A stretch of DNA of 64,000 bases, from the NCBI GenBank assembly GCA_035610365.1, contig CM069432.1, positions 85,036,020 to 85,100,019 on the forward strand, written 5' to 3'. Under the pieces are notes generated by a model. That model was given only the letters and a program-made list of their open reading frames with translations. It was not told the origin of the DNA and did not search any database. Positions within the stretch are counted from its first letter, which is position 1; each line of letters starts with the position of its first letter. This DNA is from Aquatica leii. Taxonomy: Eukaryota > Arthropoda > Insecta > Coleoptera > Lampyridae. The position numbers and the translations under genes were made by a program. Below are positions 11,010-22,861 of this stretch, piece after piece.

Positions 11010-12696
11010 ACCAATGAAATCAACAAATCTCTATTAACGCTCGATTTTTTTTAACCAATAAAATCGTAGAAGCGAATTAAGATTTTTATGAGGTTACGTA
11101 TATTGTATTAGGTAACGTTTTTAAATAAAAAATAGATTAAAAAAATTCACCTCTGCATTATTATAATTAAACATTTCCAATAATTGTAGGTTAAGTAACC
11201 TGATCACTAAAATGAAAAAAAATGATATACTTGGGAGTTACCAAGTTGCTAAACGAAGCTGATAAATAAAGTCCTTATTAACAATAATTGTGGTCTACAT
11301 CATCTGACTATTTTATGAGCACACAAATTGTCAATTGGTTTTTATCGATGATTTTCACTTGCTTTTGCAGAGCATTCCTAATATCAAAGTTGTGATGTTT
11401 GTGTGTCATATAAAATGGTATATAAAAATAATTATAAACAGATTTTAGTTTATTACATAAATAACGTATATTTTATACAAACCAATACTTATCATATAAC
11501 TGTGTTGTAGTGATACTCGTGTACTTCTTTTGCATACATATCGAAAACATTACGTATTTATAAAAATAAGACAAAGAGCATTTAGTTATCGTTACCTTCA
11601 TCGACATTACCTTCTTCATCTAATCTAAGCAACTACTTCTATGACATCTGCACTAATTTGTAAAACATTGCTCATTATGCTTTGCTAAACTACATATGAA
11701 CTTTTATCAGATTCAAATTGTATCGATAAGTTAGTGAACATTTTTTTTAGTAAATCATAAACTAAAAAGTTTTACTAAACAATTGTGTTACTAAAAATCA
11801 CGCTTTTTGCATGCTGTTCATTTAAAAACTACAATGTAGCACATTATGTTATGGTTAATATCACAAATCTATAATACCAATAAACGATTATGAATTTCTC
11901 GTCTGTACATACCAGATTATTTTCTTTAAATTGCCGTTACGTAAATATTGTTATAAACAAAAGTAACACAACAACAATATGTTAGAAAATATATATTTAA
12001 TCTATAAATAGGTGAACTAGTTTCTTCTCTTTGAAGCAATCATTCAGTAGCGACAACACTAAACTATAATTCATGGCATTTTTTGTACTCAAACCCAATC
12101 TGTCGTAAGAATTTGTTTATGACATCTGGTTCACCGTTGTAATTAACTTTCACTTACATTTTCCAAACTAAAATGTTTATTGTTAAAACTTTTTTATCTA
12201 CAGAAGTAAATATGTATTAAAATTACCATTGTATTTACCGTAGATTTTTAATGTTTCCTGGTTAGCCTATAGTTTTATTTCTAATAACAATATTCGTCAT
12301 TTAAGAACCATTTTTAAATGTATAAACACTTTATTTGCTTTATAAATAATTTTGATTTGCTTTTTACAGCAAGTTCAGCTTCTGTGTACAAAGAAAACAA
12401 TCTCACGATTACCTTTCGGCTGATAAAAGAAAACTTTTTGATGTTTCGAGATGTAATTTTCTTCGATTTTCTAACATACTGTTAATCACATAAAACTAAA
12501 AAATGTTAGTTTTCAAAACTAATTATAATCAATCCGTTTAAAATTTAATTGACGTCTTGAGGTTATATAGCATTCCCATTACTTAAAAATCCCACTACCG
12601 TTGATACAAAAATAAAACAATTGTTCAGTAGATAAAATTATAAAATTATGAGTAAATGCAAAAATTAATAATATACGATCGATGGAAAAATTTAAA
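11010..12696. other. AT-rich noncoding DNA
   Basis: No supported coding region or repeat. CCAAT-like boxes occur just right of the palindrome (11009-11060) but cannot be tied to a gene. Confidence 0.35.
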
Positions 12697-12820
12697 AACC
12701 AACTTGTTTGATAATATGCAATTAATAATCTCGACAACATTAACGTTCTCGCTCGCTACGCTTGCTCGCGCGTGAAAATGTCTCGATTATTAATTGCCTT
12801 CATTACCAACCTTGTTGGTT
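12697..12820. repeat. Palindromic element with CG-rich centre
   Basis: The outer arms are AACCAAC...TTG at left and CAA..GTTGGTT at right. The inner arms are GCAATTAATAATC and its exact complement. The centre is CTCGCTCGCTACGCTTGCTC, a CG-rich simple motif. The whole 124-bp unit folds on itself, as palindromic MITEs do. It has no coding capacity. Confidence 0.65.
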
Positions 12821-12934
12821 AAATAACTATTAATTATATTATTTCTAAATACATTTTTATTCGTAACTTTTTAAATCGCCCTTTTAATATTTTAATATAT
12901 GAACCTTAAAATTCTATAACAACTTGTTTTAGTG

Positions 12935-14136
12935 TCGTAGGGTAACGGGTACAGTCATTGGCCACTTAAAAATGTATCAGCTGAATTTTTAATGTACAGT
13001 GTACGTTTTTTATTAAGGAATTTTTCTGATGCTTTAATGTTAATAAAACATCAAACTTTAGAAAAATTATGTTTATTTTAAAAGTTTTAAGCATGAAATG
13101 GCAAATGTCACTAATTTTAGAATATACAAACTTACACAATTATTGGCCATTTTAGTATAGTTATTGGCACATTGGATTACAGTCATTGGTCGGCTGTTCC
13201 TAAAAATCTGTATTTCACGTTTTTTTGTTGTTACGACTGTTTCACACAAAAGATCAACGTTTTCGGTTTCCTGTGATTTGTCTGCACAAGCAGTATGATA
13301 ACATCTAGTACAAAACTGACATTTTACTCCAATTTCTGATTTAATTATATTTAACAAACAAGAATAACATAATCCTTTGTTCAGCCGGCTTTTTACAAAT
13401 AAATTGGTGCTTTTAGATAGATTAATTAGTATATCTGCGATAACAAAAAGTTTCTTAGTGTCTAGATCATCATGTTTTCTAGAAAATAACGTTCTTTTAG
13501 TAGATTCAGTTTTTCTAAATTTGTATGTTCACTACAGACAGTATTTGTGCTGTTAGATATTAGATTATATTCGGAAAATTTCCAATATCGCGATCATCAC
13601 AAAAAATCTTGTAATGTAGTGCCTATAATTTACAACTACGTCTTCTTTAGAAATATCTGCGTCGTCAGTGACAGCATCTATTGTAATTACTTCTTTTAAG
13701 TCTAGGAAATCATCATTTAAATTGTTATACAATTTTTTTTGCTGTTGTTTCCAATTTTTTTTATCTGTTCGATAGTGAGTAGGACAACGGCTTATTTCTT
13801 GTTAACGACAGTTTGACTTTCTTTGTCTCTTGTTTCTCCATTTCTAACTTTTTTCTTAACTACTTTTTTTTGGTTTATTTATTCTTTTTTACATTAATTG
13901 TTGATTTCGTTTCAATTCGCTTTTGCTTTCTTTCTTAATTCAATCTTTCCTGTTCTTTTACGTCGCTCTGCATTTTGACGATCTGAAGAGGTTAGCACGA
14001 AAAGCAATCTTTCTGTTTGTTTTATTACCTTTTCTTTTTGGAATTTTTGGCCAAAAGAGGAACTTATCAATACATGTATTAATTTCTTCGATGGATACAT
14101 TTTCTTTACCGTAGTTTTGTTTTGAAGTTTCGGCAA
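12935..14136 (-). pseudogene. Decayed pogo-related C-terminal region with Cys/His motif (tentative)
   Basis: Two readable pieces lie on this strand. At 13912-14136 a lysine-rich piece includes SSDRQNAERRKRTGKIELRK. At 13073-13357 a piece includes VKCQFCTRCYHTACA, a C..C..C.H..C arrangement like the second half of a PHD-type finger. Pogo-type transposases of insects can end with a lysine-rich segment and a PHD-like finger. The strand end near 12940 (agggtaacgggta) resembles the end of the better pogo copy near 17355 (agggtaatgcgggta). I infer a pogo-related tail, but the DDE domain is not found, so the assignment is weak. Confidence 0.3.
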
Positions 14137-14640
14137 ACGAGTCTACTTCTTAAATAAATAAGGACACATTGTAACAATTTTACTTAAAATAATTATTTTT
14201 TTTAATTTTTAATTTATTTTTCTCACATAGTTAAATATAGGTTTTGATTTTATTTTATTCTAATCCTCTACTTTATTATAAATAAGAACACAAAATTGAT
14301 AATGTTTAGTAACAGTTTCAAAACAAAAAAATTATGATTCACTCTTGGTTCAAACATAAAAGAAACCTAACTGCAATAAAATAGCTATAAGTCCATCGCT
14401 GTTTCACTTATTTGAATCAGTATAGTTTCGGTATTTTAAATTCAAATCTGTTGCAAAATAAATGTTGCATTCGGTTTACGTTTTAAAAGCTTCGTTCTTG
14501 AACTGATACTAAATGATCAATAAATATATGATTTTCTTGTTTCAATAATGAACTAAAACAATTCTTTCAATAATATAATAATCCATTTTCGAATGCTCGT
14601 TTCAAATTTTATTGCACAATAAATATTATTAAATACAATA

Positions 14641-14747
14641 TCACGTTGAGTTTTTTACATATTTTACATACTTTCTTTGATGTGGTCTTTTCACGGAAGC
14701 CTCGAAAACTGCATCAGTTACTGTTGGGTTGCAAATTTTAACCGCAT
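14641..14747 (-). CDS. Possible terminal coding exon, unknown gene
   Basis: On the minus strand a 3' splice-site-like sequence (tatgttacag) ends at 14748. It is followed by 35 open codons, including CNPTVTDAVFEASVKRPHQR, ending at a TGA (14641-14643). An AATAAA polyadenylation signal follows at 14613-14608. Acceptor, frame, stop and signal in this order suggest the last exon of a gene, in a phase needing two bases from the upstream exon. I do not recognise the peptide. It could also belong to a mobile element. No upstream exon was located. Confidence 0.3.
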
Positions 14748-15117
14748 CTGTAACATAGAAATAAATATTTCATTTATATACATACATAATCATAGAGTTA
14801 CACAATAGTAATTACATTTTTTTAATCAAAAACAACACAAACTTAATATAAATATCACTTTAGCAATTATAAGAAAGTTATAAAAACACTGTGAATACCT
14901 TTAGCTGTACATAATCGTATAGAAAACTTGAAGAATTAAACTGTAATTATAAATCCTAAAGTATCATCAGATTTACGCAATAATCTACCTTAACGCAACC
15001 ATGCGTGTTAATTTACATTTTTTTAAATACAAATTAAAACATGATACATAAAGAACAAAAATGATAATATTGATTACATTTATGGATTATAATACAATGT
15101 TTCGACTTCCCATACAG

Positions 15118-15795
15118 GAAACCCCAGAGTTAGACAACGGGGCCAGACCTGGGCCAGTACTGGGAAACCTAAGTTTGGCGTACCTGTATTGGCCCAGACT
15201 TGGCCCAGGATTGGGTAGCTCAGCCTCGGTCATTCCATGAGGACCCAAGCTTGGGCCTAGACTAGTTGACCCAGCTTCGGCCATGCAAATTATTACCCAA
15301 GCTTGGTCCAAGCTTGCATAACCCATCCTTGGCTATTCCATGGAAACCGAAGCTTAAGCCAAGACTGGTTGACCCAGCTTCGGCCATGCAAATTATTAGC
15401 CAAGCTTGGCCCAAGCTTGTATAACCCATCCTTGGCCATTCTATAAGAATCCAAGTTTGGCCCAAGCCTGGATAACCCAGCCTTGGTCATTCCATGGGGA
15501 CCCAAGCTTGGTCCTACACTGGTTGACCCATCCTCGGCCATGCCAATTCTTACCCAAGCTTGGCCCAAGCTTGCATAACCTATCCTTGGCTATTCATTGG
15601 AAACCCAAGCTTGGACCAAGACTGGTTGACCCAGCTTCGGCCATGGAAATTATTAGCCAAGCTTGGCCCAAGCTTGTATAACCCATCCTTGGCCATTCCA
15701 TGAGAATCCAAGTTTGGCCCAAGCCTGGATAACCTACCCTTCCTATTCCATAGGGACCCACGCTTAGTTCAAGACTGGTTGACCCAGCCTTGGCT
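15118..15795. repeat. GC-rich tandem array, ~51-bp units in a 258-bp higher-order repeat
   Basis: The array is built on a ~51-bp unit containing CCCAAGCTTGGCCCAAG, then a GACCCAGCCTTGG-type stretch and GCCATTCCAT. Landmark copies of 'ttgacccagcttcgg' lie near 15270, 15372, 15528, 15630 and 15783. The alternating spacing of about 103 and 155 nt repeats every ~258 nt, about five units. Roughly 13 units are present. Several frames stay open only because of the periodicity, giving repeats such as GSTSLGPSLG. These are not credible genes. Confidence 0.85.
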
Positions 15796-16587
15796 AAGAC
15801 TGGATTATCCAAGAAAATAGCAATAATAATTTTTTTCAATGTTAAAAATTTTAAAAAATTGGTTAATAAGTTTAGTTATGAAAGTGTAGAATTGAAACTT
15901 GAGCCGTTCGGTTACGTATGGCGAGATTCGGGTACTTTCGTTTAGCGCAGCCGCCATCCTTGTTTACATCATCTGTAAGTTAAATGTAAGATTTTTCTCA
16001 TTGCTAGAGTAGTAAAGGTGATGAATCAAATCTCCGAGATTTAGTTATACAGTCATTGAATGTTAGTACGTTTTAAATAGAAGGAAAAAACTTTCAAATA
16101 TAATTTCTTTTGTTTACTCCGCAATTATCACGAGGCGAGGCTACTAAAAGTAATTATGTCTGATTCTTACCTTAGAGTTTAAAGATGGCGTGCGTTAAAT
16201 AAACCAAAAAAGTTTTGAATAAAAAACTAATTTAGATGTTAACCGGCAAAGTTTAAATAATCAAAGTGTAAACATCAGCTGTGTGAGTGACGTTAATGAC
16301 CCTAGTGATACAGAAAACCAAAAAATATCAAACAAAAGATGCAAAAATGAGCTGAACTTGAATGTGAACTAGTGATGGAGAATAATAACTGTACTAGCTA
16401 AATGTTAATATAATTTAAGACGAGATCTAAATAGTAATTAAAAAACTTTATGTAATTTAAATAGTACATAATACAAGTAATAACAATAAAGTGTAAATAC
16501 GTTCATACAATTATTTATTCCATTGTTTTATTAATGCTTAATTCTTGGCATTTAATTTTGAGCTAGTTTTATCAATTAAGCGTGGCC

Positions 16588-16800
16588 CAGTACTGACAAC
16601 TAAGCATGGCCCAGGTCTGGCAACTGAGCATGGCTGAGGTCTGGCAACTGAGCATGGCCCAGGTCTGGCAACTGAGCATGGCCCAGGTCTAGCGACCAGG
16701 ACTGGGCCATGGTTATCATTCCAGACTTTTTCCAAAGCTGGCCCCAGCCTGGCATATAGGCTTGGCCCAGGCTTGTGCAGACTTGGGACAAGCCTGGACC
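16588..16800. repeat. Tandem repeat, 24-bp unit
   Basis: About five copies of CATGGCCCAGGTCTGGCAACTGAG-like units (given here as CATGGCCCAGG + TCTGGCAACTGAG) lie from about 16588 to 16700. Looser related copies (CAGGCTTG, AAGCCTGGACC) run to 16812. The unit shares the GGCCCAG core with the larger array to the left but in reverse orientation. Confidence 0.8.
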
Positions 16801-16829
16801 AAGCCTGGACCTATGATACTTTTCTCTAA

Positions 16830-17515
16830 GGGTTACCGTTTATTGTTCCATTTTGTAATTGTACACACAGCATCACTTATCAAACTACAACCGAACAATT
16901 GAAAAGATATCAATTTGCAGCACAAGCTTTGACGACAGTAATCAAAACTATAGCAACGACTAATGCTGACTAATCACCAAGTATTCGTTTTTCTTTTTAC
17001 CAAACGATTACACAATTTTGAAAATAATTCAATCTTATTTAATCAATCTTCAAACAATTCTAGTTATTCAAAAAATATTCGGTTTTAATAAATCAGTTTT
17101 TAGACGGTTGCTGATTATGGGATAAAAATTGCAAGTACTGAAACGGTTTAAAACTGATTGTGAAAAATCGGAACTCTTTCAATTTATTCACTGTCAGTTA
17201 CATGTAAATGATATAAAATTGGAACTAAGACGAAACAACGTAAGGAAACAATTGTTTTAAATATGTGACTGTAACAATTTTAATCCGTGTTTACTGGGTA
17301 TTTTCATTTTTTTTTAAATTTTATATTTAATTAGATGTATCTTTTAATTTAGGAGGGTAATGCGGGTAGCTTAAAAAAAATTATTTTATTTCATACGTGT
17401 AGGGTAGTCCGCGCGTTGAAAGGCCTTGCAACCGTGCGAATACGTAAAGTGTGACCCCGTTAATCGCTATTTAAGTTAATTATTGTTCCGCCTTTAATAT
17501 TCTCACCTTTATTTA
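16830..17515. other. AT-rich noncoding DNA, possible pogo end
   Basis: No coding region. The sequence gagggtaatgcgggtagctt near 17352 resembles the 3' end next to the pogo-like remnant at about 12940 and may be that family's terminal sequence. Confidence 0.3.
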
Positions 17516-17519
17516 AGAA

Positions 17520-19070
17520 TTGTAGTTTTCTTTTTTTTTGTTTAGTAATTCTACTGCTCTTTCGATATATTCTTCTACATATTTGCGTATTTCGTTAAAA
17601 CAATCTATCTTTCTTTTTTTTTGTTGCAAAATAAACTTTTTTTTAACACCATTAGATATCGGTGGAATATCAAAAGTTATGTTATCTTCTGTGACTATAA
17701 TATATCTTCTATGTTAAACGTGATTTCATTATTATCTGCAGTTTAAAGTGTCGGTAAATTAATACAGAGGTTGTTTTTAAATGCTTGAAAACATTGCAAA
17801 GCAATTTTGAATCTCTAGTAAGGTTTCAAAATGATCTAAATTTTCCAATTCTAATATTTTTGTAGTTTCAATTGCCTGGAAAAAATCATTATACGTTACT
17901 GATTTTTTCTAACAAGTAGTTTGATTTAAATTTTTATTTGTATGGTTGACCTTTCCTAAACATTTTGAATAATTTATTGCTTTCATGGATACAATCCACA
18001 TGCCTTAAATCCATTGGCAATGAAATCAATCTTCAACAACTAAGATTAAGATTTCTCGTCTAAATTTCAAAACTGCTCGATTCGAATAGATTGTTTACAG
18101 TTTAAATGCTGCAACATTTGCTGGCTGCGTAATTCTAGTAGCGACTAGGATGATTCTTAACTTTGAACATAATTCACTAGTTTAGAAAGTTAGGTGAATC
18201 TTGTGTCCGTCGAAAAATAAAATACCAATAAATCTTGTGTTTTTAGCAACTAGCTGTTTATACAAGACGTTTTCTAGGTATTCATAAAAACTCTCAATTT
18301 CCATCTACTCTGTACCGCTACATCCTATACCCCACCCTTGCGGAAATGAATTCACAACATTAGATGGAATTCTTTTATAAAAGTAGAGAATCATTAGTGC
18401 TGTTATTTTTCCAGATGCTGCAAACGTAAACATAACCGTTAAATTAACTTTTGAGTTATCTTCTATCTCAAAAACGTTTTTGCTTCCTTTTACAGCCGGC
18501 TCTTATTTGTTCTTAGAACATAAAAAAAAAAAGTTTTATCGCCATTTTATACATACGTGACGGATTTTGAAAAACATCAATGTATCCTTTACGGTGCAAA
18601 TATTCTTGAACACCGGTGAAGCACTTTTTAATGTTTTCAGAAACAACGGAACTTGCTGCTCTTATAGTTTCTAGAGTTCATACATTTAAATCTGAGTGTG
18701 GTTTTAAAAAACACCTATACCAACCTCTTGCACGCCTATTCTCGTTAAATGGATTAGCACAAGACTTTTTGTTTAAAAAACTTTTGACAGTCTTGTACAT
18801 CATCTACTTTTACTGGAATACTTTTCTTCTGGCACGTAAAAACCCAATTTTTGATGCGATTCTCTTGTTCCAAAGAGAGAACACGACTTGGTCCAAGGGT
18901 AGTTTTTTCTTGAAAATTCTTGCTTGTTCTGAATTGCAGTGTTGCTCTCGGCAATTTCAATTGCGCGGTAGCCTTACATTGGCTTATGCTATTTTCAATA
19001 GGTTGCAAAGCCAACTAAAAATCTCTTGTATATTTCTTGTCGTACTTTTTATTGTTTTTACAATTTAGCA
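17520..19070 (-). pseudogene. Pogo-like DDE transposase, decayed
   Basis: Minus-strand reading gives the pogo/CENP-B-like layout in order. A helix-turn-helix comes first (CKATAQLKLPRATLQ). LSLEQENRIKNWVFTC and KVDDVQDCQKFF follow. Next come NPFNENRRARGWYRCFLKPH and ASSVVSENIKKCF, then DVFQNPSRMYK before a shifted catalytic region. Near 18020-17960 a version of NGFKACGLYP..NY.KCLGK is readable, and a lysine-rich tail ends near 17520. Pogo transposases bind their terminal repeats and cut by a DDE mechanism. The first catalytic Asp region is damaged and frameshifts are frequent. The best open stretch is 18754-19014. Confidence 0.8.
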
Positions 19071-19232
19071 TCTTAAAATCTAAACCGAATCTCATCTAAA
19101 AACATTAATTCATAGTTTCCAGAAAAAAAAATACGGATTTGCGTGACAAAGTCGGTTCATGAGGTAGCATCATCTCTTATAAAACGATACTAAAAAAGCA
19201 TTTTCTTCGCTAACAGTATGACAATCGATATG

Positions 19233-19680
19233 TCAAACGAGATAAAGACCTCGAGTTAAATACTTCGGGTTAGATCGATTAACTGGATCAGCAAGCTTCG
19301 TTTTAATAGAAGTAATCTTGGCCTTACAAGCATCGACTTTCGATTGAAAAACTAACATTGACAAATCCGTTCGAACAGAAACATTAAGATACTTTTCGAT
19401 TTTAAAAATAGGACCTAACAATTTACGTTTTTGTGCAACTGTCATACCACTTGCATATTCCATTTTCCGAATCTTAAGTTCATACTCCAATTCATCGCTC
19501 AATAAACACTTTACATACATATCTACTAAATTATGATACGATGTTAAAGTTTTAACGAAATTTCCCAATAAACACGGGCGCCAAGTTGCACGCAAGTTGT
19601 CTGACTGGACTTGAACTGAGGCAGGGATAGGGATATCTTGGACGGTGCAAGATAAAACTATTGAATTGCTAGTAGTGAGG
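19233..19680 (-). pseudogene. Retrotransposon gag-like fragment (tentative)
   Basis: A 120-codon open stretch (19233-19595) reads SDELEYELKIRKMEYASGM and then KRKLLGPIFKIEKYLNVSV, ending with KYLTRGLYLVSRL. The E.YEL.IR motif followed by a leucine-rich helix and an ....L.L..RL end resembles the N-terminal region of gag proteins in arthropod LTR retrotransposons. Open reading continues upstream in frame beyond the first Met. No zinc knuckle or pol follows. An unrelated host exon is possible, and I am not confident of the assignment. Confidence 0.25.
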
Positions 19681-19689
19681 CCAAAAAAA

Positions 19690-21330
19690 CACCATTACCA
19701 ACAATATCCTTGTGTAATAGGATCAAATATTACTCACGTTATAATATACCAAACACACTGTACTTAATCCATAAAAATTCACTCTGTTGCAAAACAAAGT
19801 AAAGCAAACCGAATGTGCGCTTGGAGTCACAGTTAATGCGCCAACAAACATGTAATAAACACAGTGCAGTTGTGAGAAAATGGCTTCGCAACTTAAGATC
19901 ATTAAGCTTAAGCACAAACACAAATTTACCTACGGGTCTTTTGGATTCTTTCTCAAGTTCGTATTGTTTAACCTAAAAAAATTAATATACTTTTTTGTAT
20001 CCACCTTTAGGTGTTAATAGTCACACAGAAAAACATTTGCAAAAATAGCCTTTTCCAAAAAAAAATCTGATAACACAAAATTCCACTAAGGAACTCCCAT
20101 TGTGAATTGTAATTATTTATATGTAGACAACAATTTCCAATACACGGTTAAGTAAACCTTTCAAATGATTTCAAAGATATAAATAGATAAATCGTTACAA
20201 CATTTTATGCACTACTGCTTTACATTTAAAAAGAAACAAATAAAAAGCTTTTAAACTTATCATATTCTACAGTAATAAATAAGTACCTACTTTAATTTGT
20301 AACAAAATAAGCATTACCTGAAACCAAGAACTCAATTTAGCTAGTTTATCAAATGTTCAGAACGGTTGCTTTCTTTGTGAATACATGTGTATGTTTGAAT
20401 ATAGTGTATAATTTCTATGATTTTGTATTCGAATTCTAAAACGTTATGATATCGGTAAACGCCATTTATAAGCAAATTGAAAAGAATTAGCAGTAAAAAA
20501 TTGTGAAAACATATTTTAAGTTTTTTTATTTTGTTGAGAAAACAAACTACCTTTATTTTAGAAAAAATGAACATCGTTTGATTACATTATCGTTAAATAT
20601 CACAACTTTAAATGTTTCTCATTTGTTTACTTTTAAATTTAAAATAGTAATGCATCTTTATGAATATTGCTAAAATCCGATGTTTAATGAGTAATGTGTC
20701 CATAGTAAAGCAGGTGATAAAGTTTTTTGCTACAAAGTAAAAAAATAAACAATGTAAGTTTAGTGAGTGATAGAGAACTTATCTTCTTTTCTACATCGAC
20801 AAGAATTATGTTTTCCGTTACGAAATGAAGTTTGTTTTCTTGCCAATTACAGAAACTTGCGTAAACTTTCTTGTAAGCTTTAAGTTTTATTGGCAACAAT
20901 TTCATAAGGACCTATCCTCAACGTAATTGACCGACAACAATAATTATTTGCTATTATGCATAAAGTATGAAAGGTAAACCATGTTTTATTATTTACGTTA
21001 AGTAATTGTTTTCAACTATTCAGAGACCTTTGTTATTCAAGTTCATAACATTAAATCGTAAAGTATTACCTTCTAGTAGTGTGAATCATATTTCGTAGGA
21101 GGATTAAACTTGCTTTTTCACGAATCTTTTTAACTCCTGGAGTTTAGATGTGATGTTTGCCTATTATTGTATTGACCTGTTTCAAGTAATTAAAGAATCT
21201 TTAACTGGGTGTAATTGTTAAAGAATTGCTTAAGAAATGCTACTTTTAATTTTTGAAAATAAGAAAATGTATAAATGAAAGCGTTATAACATAGTTTAGT
21301 ACGATCTTTAAACCTACCTTTAATAATGTA
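19690..21330. other. AT-rich noncoding DNA
   Basis: No supported gene or repeat seen. Confidence 0.35.
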
Positions 21331-21334
21331 AATG

Positions 21335-21492
21335 CTAAAAGGTATATTCTGTAATGTCTATAAGTTCTTTTAGTTCTCGTAAAAAATCAAGTGGATGTAA
21401 ACCATCAAGAGCTTTGACAGGTTGACCGGAAAGTTGCTCAACTACTGTTGTAGTTGGTATTTCTACTAAATGTTTTGTTGTTAAAAAGAGCG
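21335..21492 (-). pseudogene. Gag-like fragment (tentative)
   Basis: The minus strand is open for about 51 codons between stops and reads PTTTVVEQLSGQPVKALDGL then HPLDFLRELKELIDITEY. The composition is far from random AT-rich DNA. It resembles the start of a gag capsid region (a G/DG..P..FL.EL.E motif). There is no Met and no continuation. A host exon is an alternative. Confidence 0.25.
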
Positions 21493-22019
21493 TTTAAATC
21501 ACGCGTGTTAAAAGATGGCGCTACAGTATGATTTTACACCAATTTTCTATACAAGCTTACTAAATTTACACACAAAATTCAAGAAATCTGATCACGGAAT
21601 ATAATTCTCTACATGTTGCTTCGGGAAACCTCATATTCTGGAATCATAAATCTAATTAACACAGAAATAAATTGAAGTAAAATTTAAGCGTTTTTGATAT
21701 TTTTTTCTCAAACTTAAAAAAATTTGAGATATACAAAACCCGAAGCAATCCTTAAAGAACCTATATTTAAATTAATAGTGCAAAGTCCTACCTATTACTA
21801 TCACTTGTAAAACCAGTGCAAAAATGTTTTGTTAGATTGTTAAAATAAATAGTAAAAAAAGCAAGAAATGCTGCAGTAGTTTATTTGTATAAGTATGCAG
21901 TTTCTATCTAATTTTCAAGTAAAGTTTCAAATCAACTATTAAATACTTTTATGTTCTAAAAACTATGTAGAGGTAACTTTTAATAATTACAAAGATTACA
22001 AAATACCGAAGTTGCACTG

Positions 22020-22210
22020 CTGTTTGTTACTTATGCTGTGCTTGTACGCCCGGGCTAACCTTCACCGTTAGATTGTGTCACCCTGCTAATTTAATATGCG
22101 ATTCTTTGGGGAAGGCTGAAACGGGCGGATTTTGGTAGCCACCAATAATTGTTCTGCGTTATCACCCAAGATAACTAACAGATGGGCTTGTTCGAAATAT
22201 TTCATGACGT
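22020..22210. other. GC-richer island of unknown origin
   Basis: This stretch stands out by composition. On the minus strand it is open through VILGDNAEQLLVATKIRPFQ and PSPKNRILN before a stop. On the plus strand it is open through PGLTFTVRLCHPANLICDSL. I recognise neither. It may be an exon or an element fragment. The rest of 21500-22860 shows nothing. Confidence 0.25.
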
Positions 22211-22861
22211 CGAAGTATTGAAAATACTTAAAATTATCAAATAAAAATTAATTTAAACTGTCACTCTAATGAAATAGTAGTTATTTGCATATAAATATTA
22301 CTGATATTTCAGATAAAATTTACTTACAAAAGTGAAATACAAATATTACTTAAATTCTAACGCTTAGATAAATTTTAGTGCACCTCACTGCCATTGTATG
22401 TACGCAGAAAATATATTTAATTGCAATATTCAAATTTCTAATATAATAGAATGATAAACCTTTGTTATGTTTGCCGATCAAATGTGGTTTCCTTTAACAT
22501 TGTAGTCACAATAATGTAGACAATTTTTATCAACAAGAAGGTTTATATAACAATTAAAAACACTTGTCTTCTGAAGTTTTTTTAAAATTATTATTAAATA
22601 ATAGTACAAAATAGTTATTAAGAATTTCGTTTTATTAAGAAGGTTTCTGTTATCGTTTTCCAATCAGTATAATTTTTATAAAATCATTAATCATAAAATG
22701 ATCAGCTTCAAAAAAAAATTATACTGCAAGCATATCTTTATCTAAAAATTTGAGAAAAAACAAGAGCAACAACATAATTAATGTTTTGAAAAAAATATTT
22801 TTTGTTTAATTTGAACTCAAAAATTATATAACCAACTATAAACATGAATTTAAAATTTTAT

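Larger units (their letters stand above)
15100..16830. mobile_element. Candidate nonautonomous DNA transposon bounded by subterminal repeats
   Basis: The left array contains GGCCAGACCTGGGCC and CCAGTACTGGG near 15140-15168. The right array (16588-16700) contains GGCCCAGTACTG and several GGCCCAGGTCTGGC, the inverse complements. Such inverted subterminal arrays are typical of some DNA transposons. The interior (15840-16580) is AT-rich and noncoding, with gccgccatccttg near 15950 and aagatggcg near 16182 as the only notable motifs. True terminal inverted repeats and a target duplication were not found, so boundaries are approximate. Confidence 0.4.

Noticed and set aside
15087-15839. Several overlapping open frames of 60-90 codons on both strands with GPSLG-like repeats
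   Set aside because: They follow from the GC-rich tandem repeat, whose unit lacks stops; they overlap in all frames and resemble no protein family.
18616-19068. 150-codon plus-strand frame
   Set aside because: Antisense shadow of the minus-strand pogo transposase, which explains the sequence much better.
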